A stretch of 64,000 bases of DNA from the NCBI GenBank assembly GCA_964017125.1, contig OZ024915.1:23319546-23383545 (forward strand). Reading direction: 5' to 3'. The first letter of the stretch is position 1, and every line of letters starts with the position of its first letter. This stretch comes from Flabesymbios commensalis (Eukaryota > Annelida > Polychaeta > Terebellida > Flabelligeridae). Positions 45,716 through 60,100 of this stretch are shown piece after piece. The notes under the pieces are model-generated. The model did not search any database, was not told the origin of the DNA, and saw only the letters and a program-made list of their open reading frames with translations. The position numbers and the translations under genes were made by a program.

Positions 45716-47855
45716 TGTCTCCACATAGGTCTGATCATTATGATATTGTGTAAACTGAGATGGTGACATTATGACATTGTGTGAGCCGAGAGTGTGTGTG
45801 CAGGATTATCTTTCTCAACATAGGTCTGATCATTTTGATATGTGTGAGCCGAGAGTGTGTGTGCAGGATTATATTTGTCTCCACATAGGTATGATCATTA
45901 TGATATTGTGTGAGCCGAGAGTGTGTGTGCAGGATTATCTTTGTCTCCACATAGGTCTGATCATTATGATATTGTGTGAGCCGAGAGTGTGTGTGCAGGA
46001 TTATCTTTTCTCAACATAGGTCTGATCATTATGATATTGTGTGAGCCGAGAGTGTGTGTGCAGGATTATATTTGTCTCAACATAGGTCTGATCATTATGA
46101 TATTGTGTGAGCCGAGAGTGTGTGTGCAGGATTATCTTTGTCTCCACATAGGTCTGATCATTATGATATTGTGTGAGCCGAGAGTGTGTGTGCAGGATTA
46201 TCTTTTCTCAACATAGGTCTGATCATTATGATATTGTGTGAGCCGAGAGTGTGTGTGCAGAATAATCTTTGTCTCCATATAGGTATGATCATTATGATAT
46301 TGTGTGAGCCGAGAGTGTGTGTGCAGGATTATCTTTTCTCCACATATATCTGATCATTATGATATTGTGTGAGCCGAGAGTGTGTGTGCAGGATTATCTT
46401 TTCTCCACATATATCTGATCATTATGATATTGTGTGAGCCGAGAGTGTGTGTGCAGGATTATATTTGTCTCCACATAGATCTGATCATTATGATATTGTG
46501 TGAGACGAGAGTGTGTGTGCAGGATTATATTTGTCTCCACATAGGTCTGATCATTATGATATTGTGTGAGCCGAGAGTGTGTGTGCAGGATTATCTTTGT
46601 CTCCACATAGGTCTGATCATTATGATATTGTGTGAGCCGAGAGTGTGTGTGCAGGATTATATTTGTCTCCACATAGATCTGATCATTATGATATTGTGTG
46701 AGACGAGAGTGTGTGTGCAGGATTATCTTTGTCTCCACATAGGTCTGATCATTATGATATTGTGTGAGCCGAGAGTGTGTGTGCAGGATTATATTTGTCT
46801 CCACATAGATCTGATCATTATGATATTGTGTGAGCCGAGAGTGTGTGTGCAGAATAATCTTTGTCTCCACATAGGTCTGATCATTATGATATTGTGTGAG
46901 CCGAGAGTGTGTGTGCAGAATAATCTTTGTCTCCATATAGGTCTGATCATTATGATATTGTGTGAGCCGAGAGTGTGTGTGCAGGATTATATTTGTCTCC
47001 ACATAGATCTGATCATTATGATATTGTGTGAGACGAGAGTGTGTGTGCAGGATTATATTTGTCTCCACATATGTCTGATCATTATGATATTGTGTGAGAC
47101 GAGAGTGTGTGTGCAGGATTATATTTGTCTCCACATAGGTCTGATCATTATGATATTGTGTGAGCCGAGAGTGTGTGTGCAGGATTATATTTGTCTCCAC
47201 ATAGATCTGATCATTATGATATTGTGTGAGCCGAGAGTGTGTGTGCAGGATTATATTTGTCTCCACATAGATCTGATCATTATGATATTGTGTGAGCCGA
47301 GAGTGTGTGTGCAGAATAATCTTTGTCTCCATATAGGTCTGATCATTATGATATTGTGTGAGACGAGAGTGTGTGTGCAGGATTATATTTGTCTCCACAT
47401 AGGTCTGATCATTATGATATTGTGTGAGCCGAGAGTGTGTGTGCAGGATTATATTTGTCTCCACATAGGTATGATCATTATGATATTGTGTGAGACGAGA
47501 GTGTGTGTGCAGGATTATCTTTGTCTCCACATAGGTCTGATCATTATGATATTGTGTGAGCCGAGAGTGTGTGTGCAGGATTATCTTTTCTCCACATAGG
47601 TCTGATTATTATGATATTGTGTGAGCCGAGAGTGTGTGTACAGGATTTTCTTTTCCCCACATAGGTCTGATCATTATGATATTGTGTGAGCCGAGAGTGT
47701 GTGTGCAGGATTTTCTTTTCCCCACATAGGTCTGATCATTATGATGTTGTGTGAGCCGAGAGTGTGTGTGCAGGATTATCTTTTCCCACATAGGTATGAT
47801 AATATTATTATGATATCATGTGAGCCGAGAGTGTGACTGCTGGATTATCTTGACC
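45716..47855. repeat. 66-bp minisatellite, ~32 units
   Basis: Unit resembles GTCTGATCATTATGATATTG + TGTGAGCCGAGAGTGTGTGT + GCAGGATTATCTTTGTCTCC + ACATAG. Units vary at a few sites (CTTTGTCTCC/ATTTGTCTCC/CTTTTCTCAA; GAGCC/GAGAC). Because 66 is divisible by three, long frames stay open on both strands (46382-47599 plus; 46394-47530 minus); these have no start context or domain and are not genes. Confidence 0.95.
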
Positions 47856-47861
47856 TAAAAA

Positions 47862-47945
47862 TATTGGCTTAATGTTAGTCCATCGTCTGCGACGCTGGCC
47901 CAACATTAAACCAGCACTGGATCAATGTCTCGTGCTTTCTGGAGT
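47862..47945. mobile_element. Family M MITE copy
   Basis: TTGGCTTAATGTTAGTCCAT, CGTCTGCGACGCTGGCCCAA and TCAATGTCTCGTGCTTTCTG. It lies about 16 bases past the protease stop codon, so it is probably within the 3' UTR. Confidence 0.6.
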
Positions 47946-47961
47946 CGCACCCTCCATGTCG

Positions 47962-48132
47962 TCATATGGGATTATTTGTAATATCGCCCATCCAGTCCAG
48001 GAAAGTGTCAGTGTCTGTGAACACAGCCGGGTAGTTTGGCGTAGTGCAGCCTTTGTTGATGTAGCTGAAGATCCCCTTGAGTTTCCAGACTCCGTGTGAA
48101 TCCTGACAAATCAGACCGGCGCCGCTGTCCCC
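47962..48132 (-). CDS. Protease exon 15: catalytic Ser and stop
   Basis: Starts in phase 0 after CTGCGTTACAG. Encodes [28 protein letters not shown] and [14 protein letters not shown], then a TGA stop (47962-47964). The nucleophile Ser codon is 48124-48126. Residues equivalent to chymotrypsin 216 and 226 are Ile and Ala rather than Gly and Gly. Confidence 0.92.
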   Translation of the reverse strand, partial: GDSGAGLICQDSHGVWKLKGIFSYINKGCTTPNYPAVFTDTDTFLDWMGDITNNPI

Positions 48133-51100
48133 CTGTAACGCAGTCATAATAATTACAGTGTATCATAAGCTAGTGACGTCTGAGAGTTAATCTCAGTGAT
48201 GGAAATAGATTCTGAAAGGGTGTCCCTTTAACCTAGGAGCGTATTACATACAGGTTCAAAAGAAATAAAACAGCATTAATATTGGTGAAGTATTTGAAAT
48301 TGTAGGGGCTTAGAGGCTGAACAAATAATTCAATCTGGGATTGGAGGGGATTCTTATTTTCCATAATTAGATTTTTTTTAGCCATTTGAAGATGGAAATT
48401 GCGTTGGCAATTCCAGCTTCAAATGGCTTGGTGAAAAATTTGAAATTGTAGGGGCTTAGAGGCTGAACAAATAATTAAATCTGGGATTGGAGGGGATTCT
48501 TATTTTCCATAATTAGAATTTTTTTTAGCTATTGAAGATGGAAATTGCGTCAGCAATTCCAGCTTCAAATGGTGAAAAATACTATATAGCTGACAATTCA
48601 GAGTACAATTATCACGGTTTTCAATCGCAGGGAACTCGTTACTTTGATAAAATGTTTTTCCGCGGATATTAAAATTTATCGAAATTTAGTGTGAAACATA
48701 AAACTTTTATGAAACCACATATATACGGACCTAGAGGTATCATGGTTATTACGTACCTTACAAGCAGCTATGTAGGCTGAGGCATAGCCAGCACACAGGT
48801 GAGTGTCTGTCATGAAGGGGTACGGCGTCAAACAGTCATCTGATGCCCAGATCCTAAACTTGACATACTGCAGTGTCTTGGCATAGGCTGTAGTAACATA
48901 AAGTCTGATACAGAAATACATCTAATGTATTTGATCATGGATTAATTATGTTATACTTCGCACAATAAAGAGGACTCAACAGTCTTAAGTCCTAATAAGT
49001 TATTTTTATATCATAAATTGGTGCTAGTAAAATAATTAGATATAAAATTATGTAATTTGTTCGCTCATATCCGTGATATCCGGTATCATTTTTATTACGT
49101 TTTTCTATTCGAAAGAATTAAGTCGTGTGGAATTGAAAGTTAAAATGGCACAAACAAAAACCCTTATGTGATATGGCCAGACTATAAATAGTTCCAACAG
49201 CCAAAAATAGAAGCCGAATTAGATAATACAACATGGACAGCTCACAACCAAAACGTATTGAATCGAATTTTTTAACATAATTCGTATATTCACGAACGCT
49301 ACATGCAATCAAATAATACAGACACAAGGAAATCGAGATATGTCATCATAAAACAAGATGAATTGATTACAAACGAAATGTTAGACATGCATATTAGAGT
49401 CCGCAACACTGATATTATTCAACCGTTGCAACGCTGAAATACTTTTGTATGAACCACGGACACCAATGTTTAACTATAAAGACATAAAATGACTCAGTTA
49501 TCTTTTTCCCCTTTTTGGTATACCATAATGTTATGGGTCTACGGCCATTATTATTATTTTAATTCTTTCAGTGCGGGGATCGACATTAGATGTCAGAATC
49601 TGACGTCTATAGACGTCAGATTCTGACGTCTAAAGTCGATCCCTGCACTGCACATCTTCACTTACTCCCATCAGCCATAGCTCCCCATCCTGCTGCGTAG
49701 CAGATCGAGTTGAGATTGACATCCCCCGGTTCAGATTGCAGACAGGCAGGTAGGAGGTTACTCTTGAAGTTAACCTTGGATGACATGGTAAGAACGGCGA
49801 TGTCGGCTCCCAAGAAGAACTGAGCTCCCGAGAAGTTGGGAGCCACGCTGACCTTGCGGATTGTCTTGGTCACCCTCAGATCATCCCTACCGCTCTGGAG
49901 CACGCTTCCCAGATGGATCCTGATGGCGGACGTGGGTCGTGGAATACCGGACTCATCATCACTGTGAAAGACAGAGACAATCAGGGTATGTTTGATACCA
50001 GCAACCCCCTCCAGACTGTCAGAGGAGTATCCACGAGGTGGTCAAGGCACAGGGGCATCTTGTTGAAATTCGTTATTTTGGCCAAGCATGGCTGGTCCAT
50101 TTCAACAGGGGGTCCCGTGCCCCTGTGATAGTGTACTCGTCTTAAATTTGTTTTTATTACCCGTTATTGAGAACAAATGTGTGTTCAAATATCAACATTT
50201 GCAAATGTTTGGTCTCAAATTAAACAAATATGGATAATTTTCACTCACTTAAAGTTATGTGTGTCACGTTGTCCCAATGTTGGGCTAATGTTGGCCCATC
50301 GTCTACGGCGCTGGCCCAACATCAGACCAACGTTGGGCCAACACCTCGTGTTTGCTGGGTTGGACCAACTTGCTGGAGGTTGTTTATTTAATGATCGTGC
50401 ATATAGACATCGAAATTATTTACATTGTAAAAATCTATAAATCGTCCTCTTGGATATGAAAGGGTGCATTTGCCACTTTGTAAAGTGATAGATGCACCCT
50501 TTCATATCCAAGGGGGCGAAATACTTAGGTAATCACTATGTAACCCTGTGGCCGCCAAATATTCAATTTGAATTTTCACCCACTTGAAGTTGTGTCTCGC
50601 TGACGCGATCCACAACTTCAAGTGAGTGAAAATTATTCAGATTTGACAAAACGGATGTAAAAAAATTCAAATCTTGCTGATTAATGTCAATTTTTATCCT
50701 TAACAGGTTTAAAAACTGATATGTAATGTGCTAATATAAAATGTGAAAAACGAATATGGACGGCACCGGCGGTTAAAGGGTTAATGCCACTCACACCACA
50801 CAATGGGCGGCGGTGACCACATGACGGCTGGACACCAGGGTCCCTCCACAGATGTGCTGACCTCTAAACAGCACAGCCACGTGCCACGGCCAGTCCCCGA
50901 CCCCTGCGTCCGAGCCGTGTATTATAAACGGCTGGGGTAGGGGCTGGCTGCTCAACAGCTTACTGCCACATTCTGTAACAGAAAGTCACAAATACATAGT
51001 TACATATATATTAGTGATGTCCTGATATGTATGTTCAAAACGATACTAAGCATTTTTGGATATACTAGATAAGCTGTCGATCACCATATGTTCGCTCTAA

Positions 51101-54100
51101 GGTTTTTGGTGTGTAGCCTACGTGACAATCATCATGTTCTTGCTAGGCATACTACGGTGTTTTTATAGTGCTGTACTTTTACAATGGCTAATATTTGTGG
51201 ACCCTAATCAGGTTAGGTTAACTAGGGGAAATCAATGAGGCTAATTGATATTTAAATGCCCCTTGGCTCAGGTATATAAAGTTGATCCATCAATGGCAAG
51301 GTGGTCTGCATATTAAACCATGACACACATACATTTTCCGTTCTTGCAGTATAATATATATTTTCTCAAGGGTATTAAAGCAGCTCCTTGGGATAACATC
51401 AATTTTCGTTTTTAATTCCGTACTGAAGTAGTGTATCCCACGGATCATGTTTTTATTTTTTTCAGAATTTTCATATTTCTACAAATATTTTTAATCAACA
51501 TTTCCATGAATCCAGAAGTAATCCAAGCAAACTATTTGTATACCTGAAGGACGATTGAATGTTCTCACAGCATTGGGCCACATGCTAATGGCATCGGCCC
51601 AGCGTTGGGTAGACAATCAGTGCTGCAGGTGTGTCCTCTCGTGTCCTGACTACAAGACACCAATTAGCGGCGACTGCTTTTATTTGATTTCACCGTCTGA
51701 TACGTGGGACTATGTGATGTAAAGTGTTGAATATTGCTGACTTGTTTTGTTTACATGGCAGTATACGACATGGAAATACAACAATTTCACTCTTTTTCGG
51801 TGCTTTAAAACTGTTTTTTGACTTTGTCGTATTTTTAGTTAAGATCAGTAGGGTATATACCTTCATATAAATTACATTTTCAAAATTGACAACATTGAAA
51901 ATGTCTCATCCCAAGGGGTCCCCTTAAATACGTGCGTTCTGTGACTACATTGGCCTTGCCCTAACATATACACTCACCTAGACTATATAATGTGAGCACA
52001 TACTTTTTGAGAAACCACACTGTGCAAAGTTTAAACTTCAATTTATTGAGATGGTCTCACCATATTTCTGACATGTCAGCATCAGCCTCACGTTGTTTGG
52101 GCATCCCGGTCTATTCAAGAAAAAGCACCATTCATCAAAATTTACCATGTAATCATATCTTCGTGTGTCTAATTTCGTTTAGTGTTCAACGTAATTTCTT
52201 AATCATTGCGATTAAAATATTATAGGTAAGGTAGTTGTTTACTTTTAATTTAAGCGGTTGCTTACTTAAAAAACCAGTAGCTAATTTTTGCTGATGGCAT
52301 GACAGTATTTACGCTGACATACATTATATTGCCATACAATGACTCTACCATAAATTTGCACTACTAATGACGAGTAATGAAACTGAGAGTGGCCGACATC
52401 GACAGGAATTTAGACCAATATTTATTAACACGCGTTGATATTAACATTGACATACATGGCATATACATTGCCACTTAAACTGACAGTGAGACTCGCATAC
52501 CTTAGAAAAAAGCGACTTAATAAATACTCTTCAGTGTTGTTGTTTATTTGATAATAATCATCATCTGAGGACGTGATGTTGAAAGAATGTATTTGCAGTG
52601 CATATCTGTAGAAAGAACATAAGATAAATATTTCGTGTAATATTTAGGCATCAAACATATTTTTATTATAGGGTCAACTGTGTGATATATATATATTGCC
52701 GGTTTATCTGGACTTATATGGAAATAACATTATTGAAAAATATGCTAGCCAATAATATAATTCACTAGGAAATCACATTTCTGCATTAAATTGCTTTAAT
52801 TTTCATAAGGAATTACTGAAATTTTCCCAACAAGATTTTATCAATACTACGGAAGTATATCATTACCTTTGACCAAATGATTGGCACATGGCGTTCGACT
52901 CTTCCATTGTAATTCCAGCACTACATACTGGATACCAACCTCCACTGACCAGTATTTTTATCAACCCATTTGTATCTGTACGAACTAATTATACAAGAGT
53001 ATGTTAAACTTAGAGCACTGAATTATCAAATTAAATTTTTCATTCACTTGAAATTGTGTCTCGCTACCGCAATCCACAATTTCATGCGATTGAAATCATT
53101 TAGTTTGTGAAATGTTAATTATATTGTACAAAAATGTCACATATGTTAGACATATTATCTTCTAAAAACTGGTTTTAAAAAAGTTCTCTGCTAAGCACGA
53201 CTATAGTCGTTTTTAATCTGTTATATTAACAGGTTAAATCACAACCATTGGGAATGAAATGTGTGTTTAAACATCAAAATTTGTAAATGTTTGGTCTCAA
53301 ATAAAACAAATATGGATAATTTTCACTCACCTGAATTTGTGGGTCGCAGTAGTAAGATCACAATTTCAAGAGGGTGAAAATTTAAATTATCTAATTTTTT
53401 TTTTGATGTTTTTATCTAAATAATTATTTAATTCAAAGCTTTTTACTGTAGTCAACATCAGTGCTCCAGGGGTTGATATATAAGGTTGTGCCACTTGTTA
53501 CAATATCAGTGATCTGATAAATAATCTTTCCTTTGGAGCTAACGTGTAAAAATGTGCTTCTCATCTCATTTGAGTGATGGGAGGACAATACTCTTCTGCG
53601 AAGTCAACGGCAGAACATAACTTTTTTTAAATTACCTCCAGTAGTTAATAGTATAACGCTTTATGCATTTAGAATGTGTCTTCTTCCACAAAATTCTCTA
53701 TAAAATATTTATAAATAGTTACATAGTTATGATCGCATTACCGTGATATAACATTTCATCAGAGGCGGATTCTGAATTTTAAGGGGGGAGTCCGATGGGA
53801 AATATGTTGGCCTCCTGCAAAAATATCAGTCAGGTGGCAGAAATTATTTTTTAGTCCTCCTAACTAATATAAACCGACTACAGTGCCTGTTGAATACCAT
53901 GGTTTTGGCAATTTACGAGCGATGACAATTTAGTTTCTGAATCGGTCAAAATTCCCCTGATTCCCTCTGGATTGACAACAGAAATATTTGAAGTCCACCA
54001 AGGCAGCATGTGATGTCCCCAATGCGACTACAATATGGGTTAACTGTGCCCAGTATTGATAGAAAACAACACACACGCAGAGAGGTATGCATGTACTTAC

Positions 54101-57100
54101 AGCAGTTGGTTTCATCTGCCCCATCCGAGCATTGAGATCCCCCGTCACAATGATACATGCTATCAATACAGGACCCGTCTCCACATTCAAACTCTCCTTC
54201 TGTGCACCCACCTAAATGGCAGATAAAATAACGTTAATCCTCTGCTAACAACGACTAGCATCGAGGCTACCCATTGTGCTGCTGAGCTGTTCACTTCTAA
54301 TTTTCATCATTTGGAGCTGGAATTGCTAACGCGATTTCCAGCTCCAAATGATGAAAAATATTACTCCATGTATTTATGAAAAACGCAGACCTCCCAGATT
54401 AAATTATTTAATGAACTGATAACCTTCAACAAAGGTATAGTGACTTTTAATTTGCTTTTGGAACCAGCTTCAAAGCGTATAATTCGGTATATTGTACAAA
54501 GGTTATGTAAATATATATTTTTTATTTGAAATCATCATAAATGTCTCAGTTACCTCTTTTTGATTCATTTGAGTACTTATGTTATGGGTCTACGGCCGCT
54601 GTAAGTTTTTGACCCTTGTAATGCTAGGGCGTGATAATAAAAACGATTAATAATTATTTCTACCATCACGTTAAACAACACATATAAAAAACATGGTTCT
54701 AGTCTTGTACAATACTACGTGGTAAATGCAATATTTTTTTCATATAACAAAGTTGAAATTTAAGGCATGAATTTGTGACAATCATGACTTAAAGTAAGTG
54801 GGGGACTAGTCCTTTTAAATGTGCGGAATTAAATTGGAAGTTGAAGTCTGTGTCAGGTTTGGTTTATGGAAGGCTATCATATTATTATTGTATAAAGATA
54901 ATAATTGTTGACCACATGTTTCTTCATCTGTGCCATTGACACAGTCCGTTTCACCGTCACAAATCCATTCAGACATTATACATTCACCATCAGGACACTG
55001 AAATCTTCCGTGAGAACAGGCGTCATCTAAACAAACAAGTAAGAATCGGAAAATGCTTCAGTAATGCCCACATCATGGTGAACTACACGATTTTATCAAA
55101 GTATAAGAATCTGAAATGATAGCTCAGAACGTCTGGCGAATCCTAGTAGTAGTATGATACACTTTATGCGTAAAGCGCGTTATACATTTTGAAGGGTAAC
55201 GCTCGGTATTCTATTTAGCAATGGCGAGAGACCATCATAAAGTGTTCAAGGATTATATCATGCAAGTCTGAGAGAATGATGATTAAAGTCTCTCGGATTA
55301 AAATTTCCTTGATAAACAGGGTGTCAGAGACGAGGGCGGGGGCCCTAGGGTAGCGGTTAGCACCGCTGCCTTTCACGCCAGAGTTTGGGGTTCGGGTCCC
55401 GGTCTCGGCGGTTTGAAAGAAACAAAAATGTTTCTTCCCCATCCACGTGTGTAAGTCAGTATTGTGGGGAGCCTCCGTGACCGAGAGGTAGCGTGCTCGG
55501 CCTCAGACCGCCAGTGCTCGAATTTCGAATCCTGTGTCTGGAGGACAGTGTCATCTCATTCATCTCACCATCCTCAGGAGGTTCTCCTGGCCCAGTTTAG
55601 CCTATGTGTGCACAAAGGTGGCCTAAAGCCCGATTCATTTAATTTGTCAGAGAGGAGAGAATAGTTATGTAAATAATTTAGAAAATACATCTTGGACACT
55701 CTAATGATGACTGAAACGGGTGACAAAATCTTCGCACCTGCATCCCACTTATTCATCCAGAGCTTGGTAGATTTCAGATCCAGATAAAATAATCACTTAT
55801 TTAACAATCTTTCACAACAGATAACAATAATTTCATATATTAATAAGTATCCATGTTTATTTACTCCTTGGTATGTATGAGGGCCAACCTGAATTATTTC
55901 AAAATTTTACTCACTGTCTCAAGGTTTTAGTAAAATGTATATTTATTTTTTAACCCTTGTGCTGATGGATGGTTTGCTTCTATTAATAATTTATTTGAAG
56001 CTGGAATTGCTGACGCAATTTCAAGTGTGAAATGACGATTTTTTTTTATATTTATGAAAGATTGATTTATTGGATTAGGCATCTACCAAATTTTATCCAA
56101 TTTAGTGATATTTATATTGATCTAAAACCTGCTTTAATCCGTATATACGGTTACAGCAGCACATATTGAAAACCAGTTTCACCTCTTGGAACTGAGGCCA
56201 CCGACCTGAGGTTTGGAGCATGAGTAAATTAAGACCACAAACTCGTTATTTTATGGTATGCTAACAAAACAGTTAAAAAAACATTATAGTAGTGAGCAGC
56301 TTTCAAGGAATTTAAAATGATTAATTGCATCGCTTTTCATAAAATCTCACCACAGTTATATTCGTCTGATCCATCGGGACACTGTGAAGATCCGTCACAT
56401 CTCTGATACAGAGGGATACATAAACCCATAGTACACTCATACTCCTCAGTACTACACTCTGAAATAAGACAAAGGGATACATAAACCCATAGTACACTCA
56501 TACTCCTCAGTACTACACTCTGAAATAAGACAAAGGGATACATAAACCCATAGTACACTCATACTCTTCAGTACTACACTCTGAAATAAGACAAAGGGAT
56601 ACATAAACCCATAGTACACTCATACTCCTCAGTACTACACTCTGAAATAAGACAAAGGGATACATAAACCCATAGTACACTTATACTCCTCGGTACTGTA
56701 CTCTGAAATAATACAAAGGGATACATAAACCCATACTACACGCATACTCCTCAGTACTACGCTCTGAAATAATACAAAGGGTTACATAAACCCATGCTAC
56801 ACTCATAATCCTCAGCAATACACTCTGAAATAATACAAAGGGATGCATAAACTCATAGTACACTCATACTTCTCATCAATACACTCTGAAATAATACGAA
56901 GAGATCCATGAAACCATACTACACTCTTAGTCCTCAGCACTACACTCTGAAATAATGCAGAGGGATACATAAACACATACTACACTCATATAGTCCTCAG
57001 CACTACACTCTGGAATAATAGAGAGGGATACATAAACTCATACTTATCAGCAATACACTCTGAAATAATACAAAGGGATGCATAAACCTACAGTACACCC

Positions 57101-60100
57101 ATACTTATCAGCAATACACTCTGAAAGAATACAAAGGGATACATAAACCTCAACTGCATTCATACCCCTCAGCACTACACTCTGATATAATGCAAAAGAT
57201 TACATACATAAACCCATACAACACTCATATACTCCTCAGCACTACACTCTGGAATAATAGAGAGGGATACATAAACTCATACAACACTCATACTCCTCAG
57301 CAATACACTCTGAAATAATGCAAAGAGATACATGAACCCACACTACACTCATAGTCCTCAACACTACACACTACATGCATTAATTTAGATTAGATTATTG
57401 CTAGTCCTTATCAGCGAATTTAATTTATTACATTTTTATCCACTGGAAGTTGTGTGTCGCTACCGCGACTCCCAACTTCAAGTGGTTGAAAATTAGTCAT
57501 ATGTGTTTAATTTGAGACCACACATTTTCAAATATTGGTGTTGAAACAGTCGTTTTATTCCTAATAACAGTGATTTGTTTGGCAAATAAAACAGATTGAA
57601 AACGACTCTAGACGTGATTAGCGGTGAAAAGGTTCAACTACTCAGAGAAAAGCACTGACACCTCGACATGTATTTTCAAAGGGAATGTTTCTGATAGATT
57701 CAACTGGTTTCTCTCTGCACAGAATCCTAATCAGCTGCTAATATTTATCATTTTCCCATGACGTCAGTGTTGTCGGGGTGGCTGAAAAGGAGTCAATGAG
57801 GTTGTTAACCCTTTAACCGCCGGTGCCGCATATATTCAGGTTTTCATTTTTTATTAGCACATTAGGTATCACCTTTTAAACATGTTAAAGATAAAATGTG
57901 ACATCAATCAGAAATATTTTAAAACAGTTGACCTCCATATTGTCAAATCTGAATAATTTTCACTCACTTGAAGTTGTGGATCGCGTCAGCGAGACACAAC
58001 TTCAAGTGGGTGAAAATTCAGATTGAATAATTTGGCGGTTAAAAGGTTAAAAGCTCCTATTCCCCTACTCACCACAGTTGGTTTCGTCACTAAAGTCACC
58101 ACAGTCATTGCCACGATCACACACTCTCTCTCCTGGTACACAATTCTTATTATAACATGACAATTCATCCTCTTCACAACCTGAAAGATGAATAAATTAC
58201 ATAAAACATTTGTACATGTATACCCACGATAATACTATTTTACTGTAGAACATCCTTATGAAATAACAAAATTATCCCAGTTATAAGTCCATAAGCTATA
58301 ATTATTAAAGTTACTAAAGTATCATAGAAATACCCATTTTGTAAACTGTTTATAATTATATCCAAATACCCATGCTGACAAACAAATCGAATACAAGATG
58401 TTTTGCTATATCATTTTATTTTCAAACAAGCGGTGAAACTACTTTTAGTTTTATATTTGGTTTGCATCAAGAACCAGTTTTGTCTACAATTTGCACTAAA
58501 TTCCGACTCAGTGCCTATCAGAGCACGACGATGCATTGAACATTGAATGTTGTTTTAATATTAGACCACCATCTGCGACGCTGGCCCAACATTCAGCCAG
58601 AATTGGTCCAATGTTTCGTTTCTGCGACTATTGATTCAATGTTGGGCCAGCGTAGTAGACGGTAGACCAACATTAAAGCAACATTGGCTCCAGGTGTCGC
58701 GTTTGCTGGACCGTCAATGGATAGTATATGTTATTCTTTCCTTACCTATTCTTCTGCATTTTCCATCAGTAGTTGTGATGTCATCTATGACAATATCTGA
58801 CATGTATGTTGATCCGCGCGTGGCCTCAAATATAACGCTGTACTGATCAACAGGCAGATTCACTTGACCGGTTTTCCATTTCGATCCTTGGTAACTTTTC
58901 CGAAACCAAATACGAGATTCTGTGTCATTAATACCACTGAAATATATCTAAAAATAACAAATGCAAAAAATCAGTCGATTTTACAATGTAAGCTTTGCAT
59001 GATATAATGTGGCATCATTTGGTGTAGTTTCATAAAAAGAATGAGAACGTAATTATGCTTGCATTTATAGATTAGTCAGAGGGACCTCTGGAATAAGGCA
59101 AAGCGATGGTGTGAGCCATACACCAAGTGTTTCGAACCGGAAACTTGACCGGTGTTTTAACTGACTTAAAAACACATCCGACCCTAATGAGGATCTCTCA
59201 TAATCAACAGTTCGGTCACACCTGACTGAGTATAGCACTATAGGTCCACCGTGATAATAATGGTCTGTACTTGATCAACAATAACTATACAATCCCGGTT
59301 TAGAATGTAGTGGTCGGACAAAGCAAATAGGCCATGGGCTAGAACCACCCACCATGCACCTCCCCCCCTCCCCCCACCCACACACACATTGCACCCACAC
59401 CAGCTTTTTTTTAAGTCTTGATATGTCTGAAACATGAAATGAGATGTTAACAGCAAAAAAATAGGGATGAGCTTTATATTTTATATACCCCCAAATCCGT
59501 CTAAAATTATGGGGTAGGGCTACGCAAACGTCTGTCGTAGCTATCCTTCTTTAGCAATCTACACATATAAAAGGTAATTAAATTCTCGTTATAGTGTTGC
59601 ATGATGCAGTGGATTAAAGGGGTTTTTCTACAAATACGTTGAAACATGTTTTTTTATTACAAAATAATCAAAATTGACAACAAAACAAGCCAGTTTACAT
59701 GGTCAATGGAAACGACCTAATAAAACATAATTATTGGCAATATCTATATTTAAGTTTTCTGAACCCAGATGTGTATTTGCTTAAGATTGAGTGTCATTTA
59801 GATTTGTACATGGCATATATATTTTTAAATGAGAGAATATTTCAGCCTTTTTATGCAAATGTGTGTATTTAGGTGGGCTGAAATATAAAACATTGAACTT
59901 TGCTCGACATTTGAGTGCTAATTGTTTTTTGCGCTTGTTTTTACATAATTTGAGTGTGCTGAATTCGAATATGTCGGTTAACATTCTATCTTTGGTGTCA
60001 TTCACCTTTAAATAAGCAAAACCAAAAATGGCCGCCAAAACCACATCTGTTTTATATGTTTGTTACATATTATTGCACGATTTCTGGTTTCTGCATGATT

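Noticed and set aside
46382-47599. 405-codon plus-strand and 378-codon minus-strand open frames
   Set aside because: Both are 22-residue perfect periodicities produced by a 66-base minisatellite. No domain, no start context, open on both strands.
51585-51649. Possible SRCR exon after TCTTGTAG at 51650
   Set aside because: It has no donor in a phase that joins exon 12 without a stop and overlaps a MITE fragment. The 52061-52110 exon fits both phases and supplies the expected cysteines.
56681-56863. Extra LDLa exons in the array
   Set aside because: Units contain only the first half of the exon, lack the DxSDE Ca-binding half and any donor.
58937-58947. Alternative acceptor TATATTTCAG for MAM exon 4
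   Set aside because: Using it breaks the phase with exon 3. The acceptor at TTATTTTTAG gives phase 0 and a full MAM strand.
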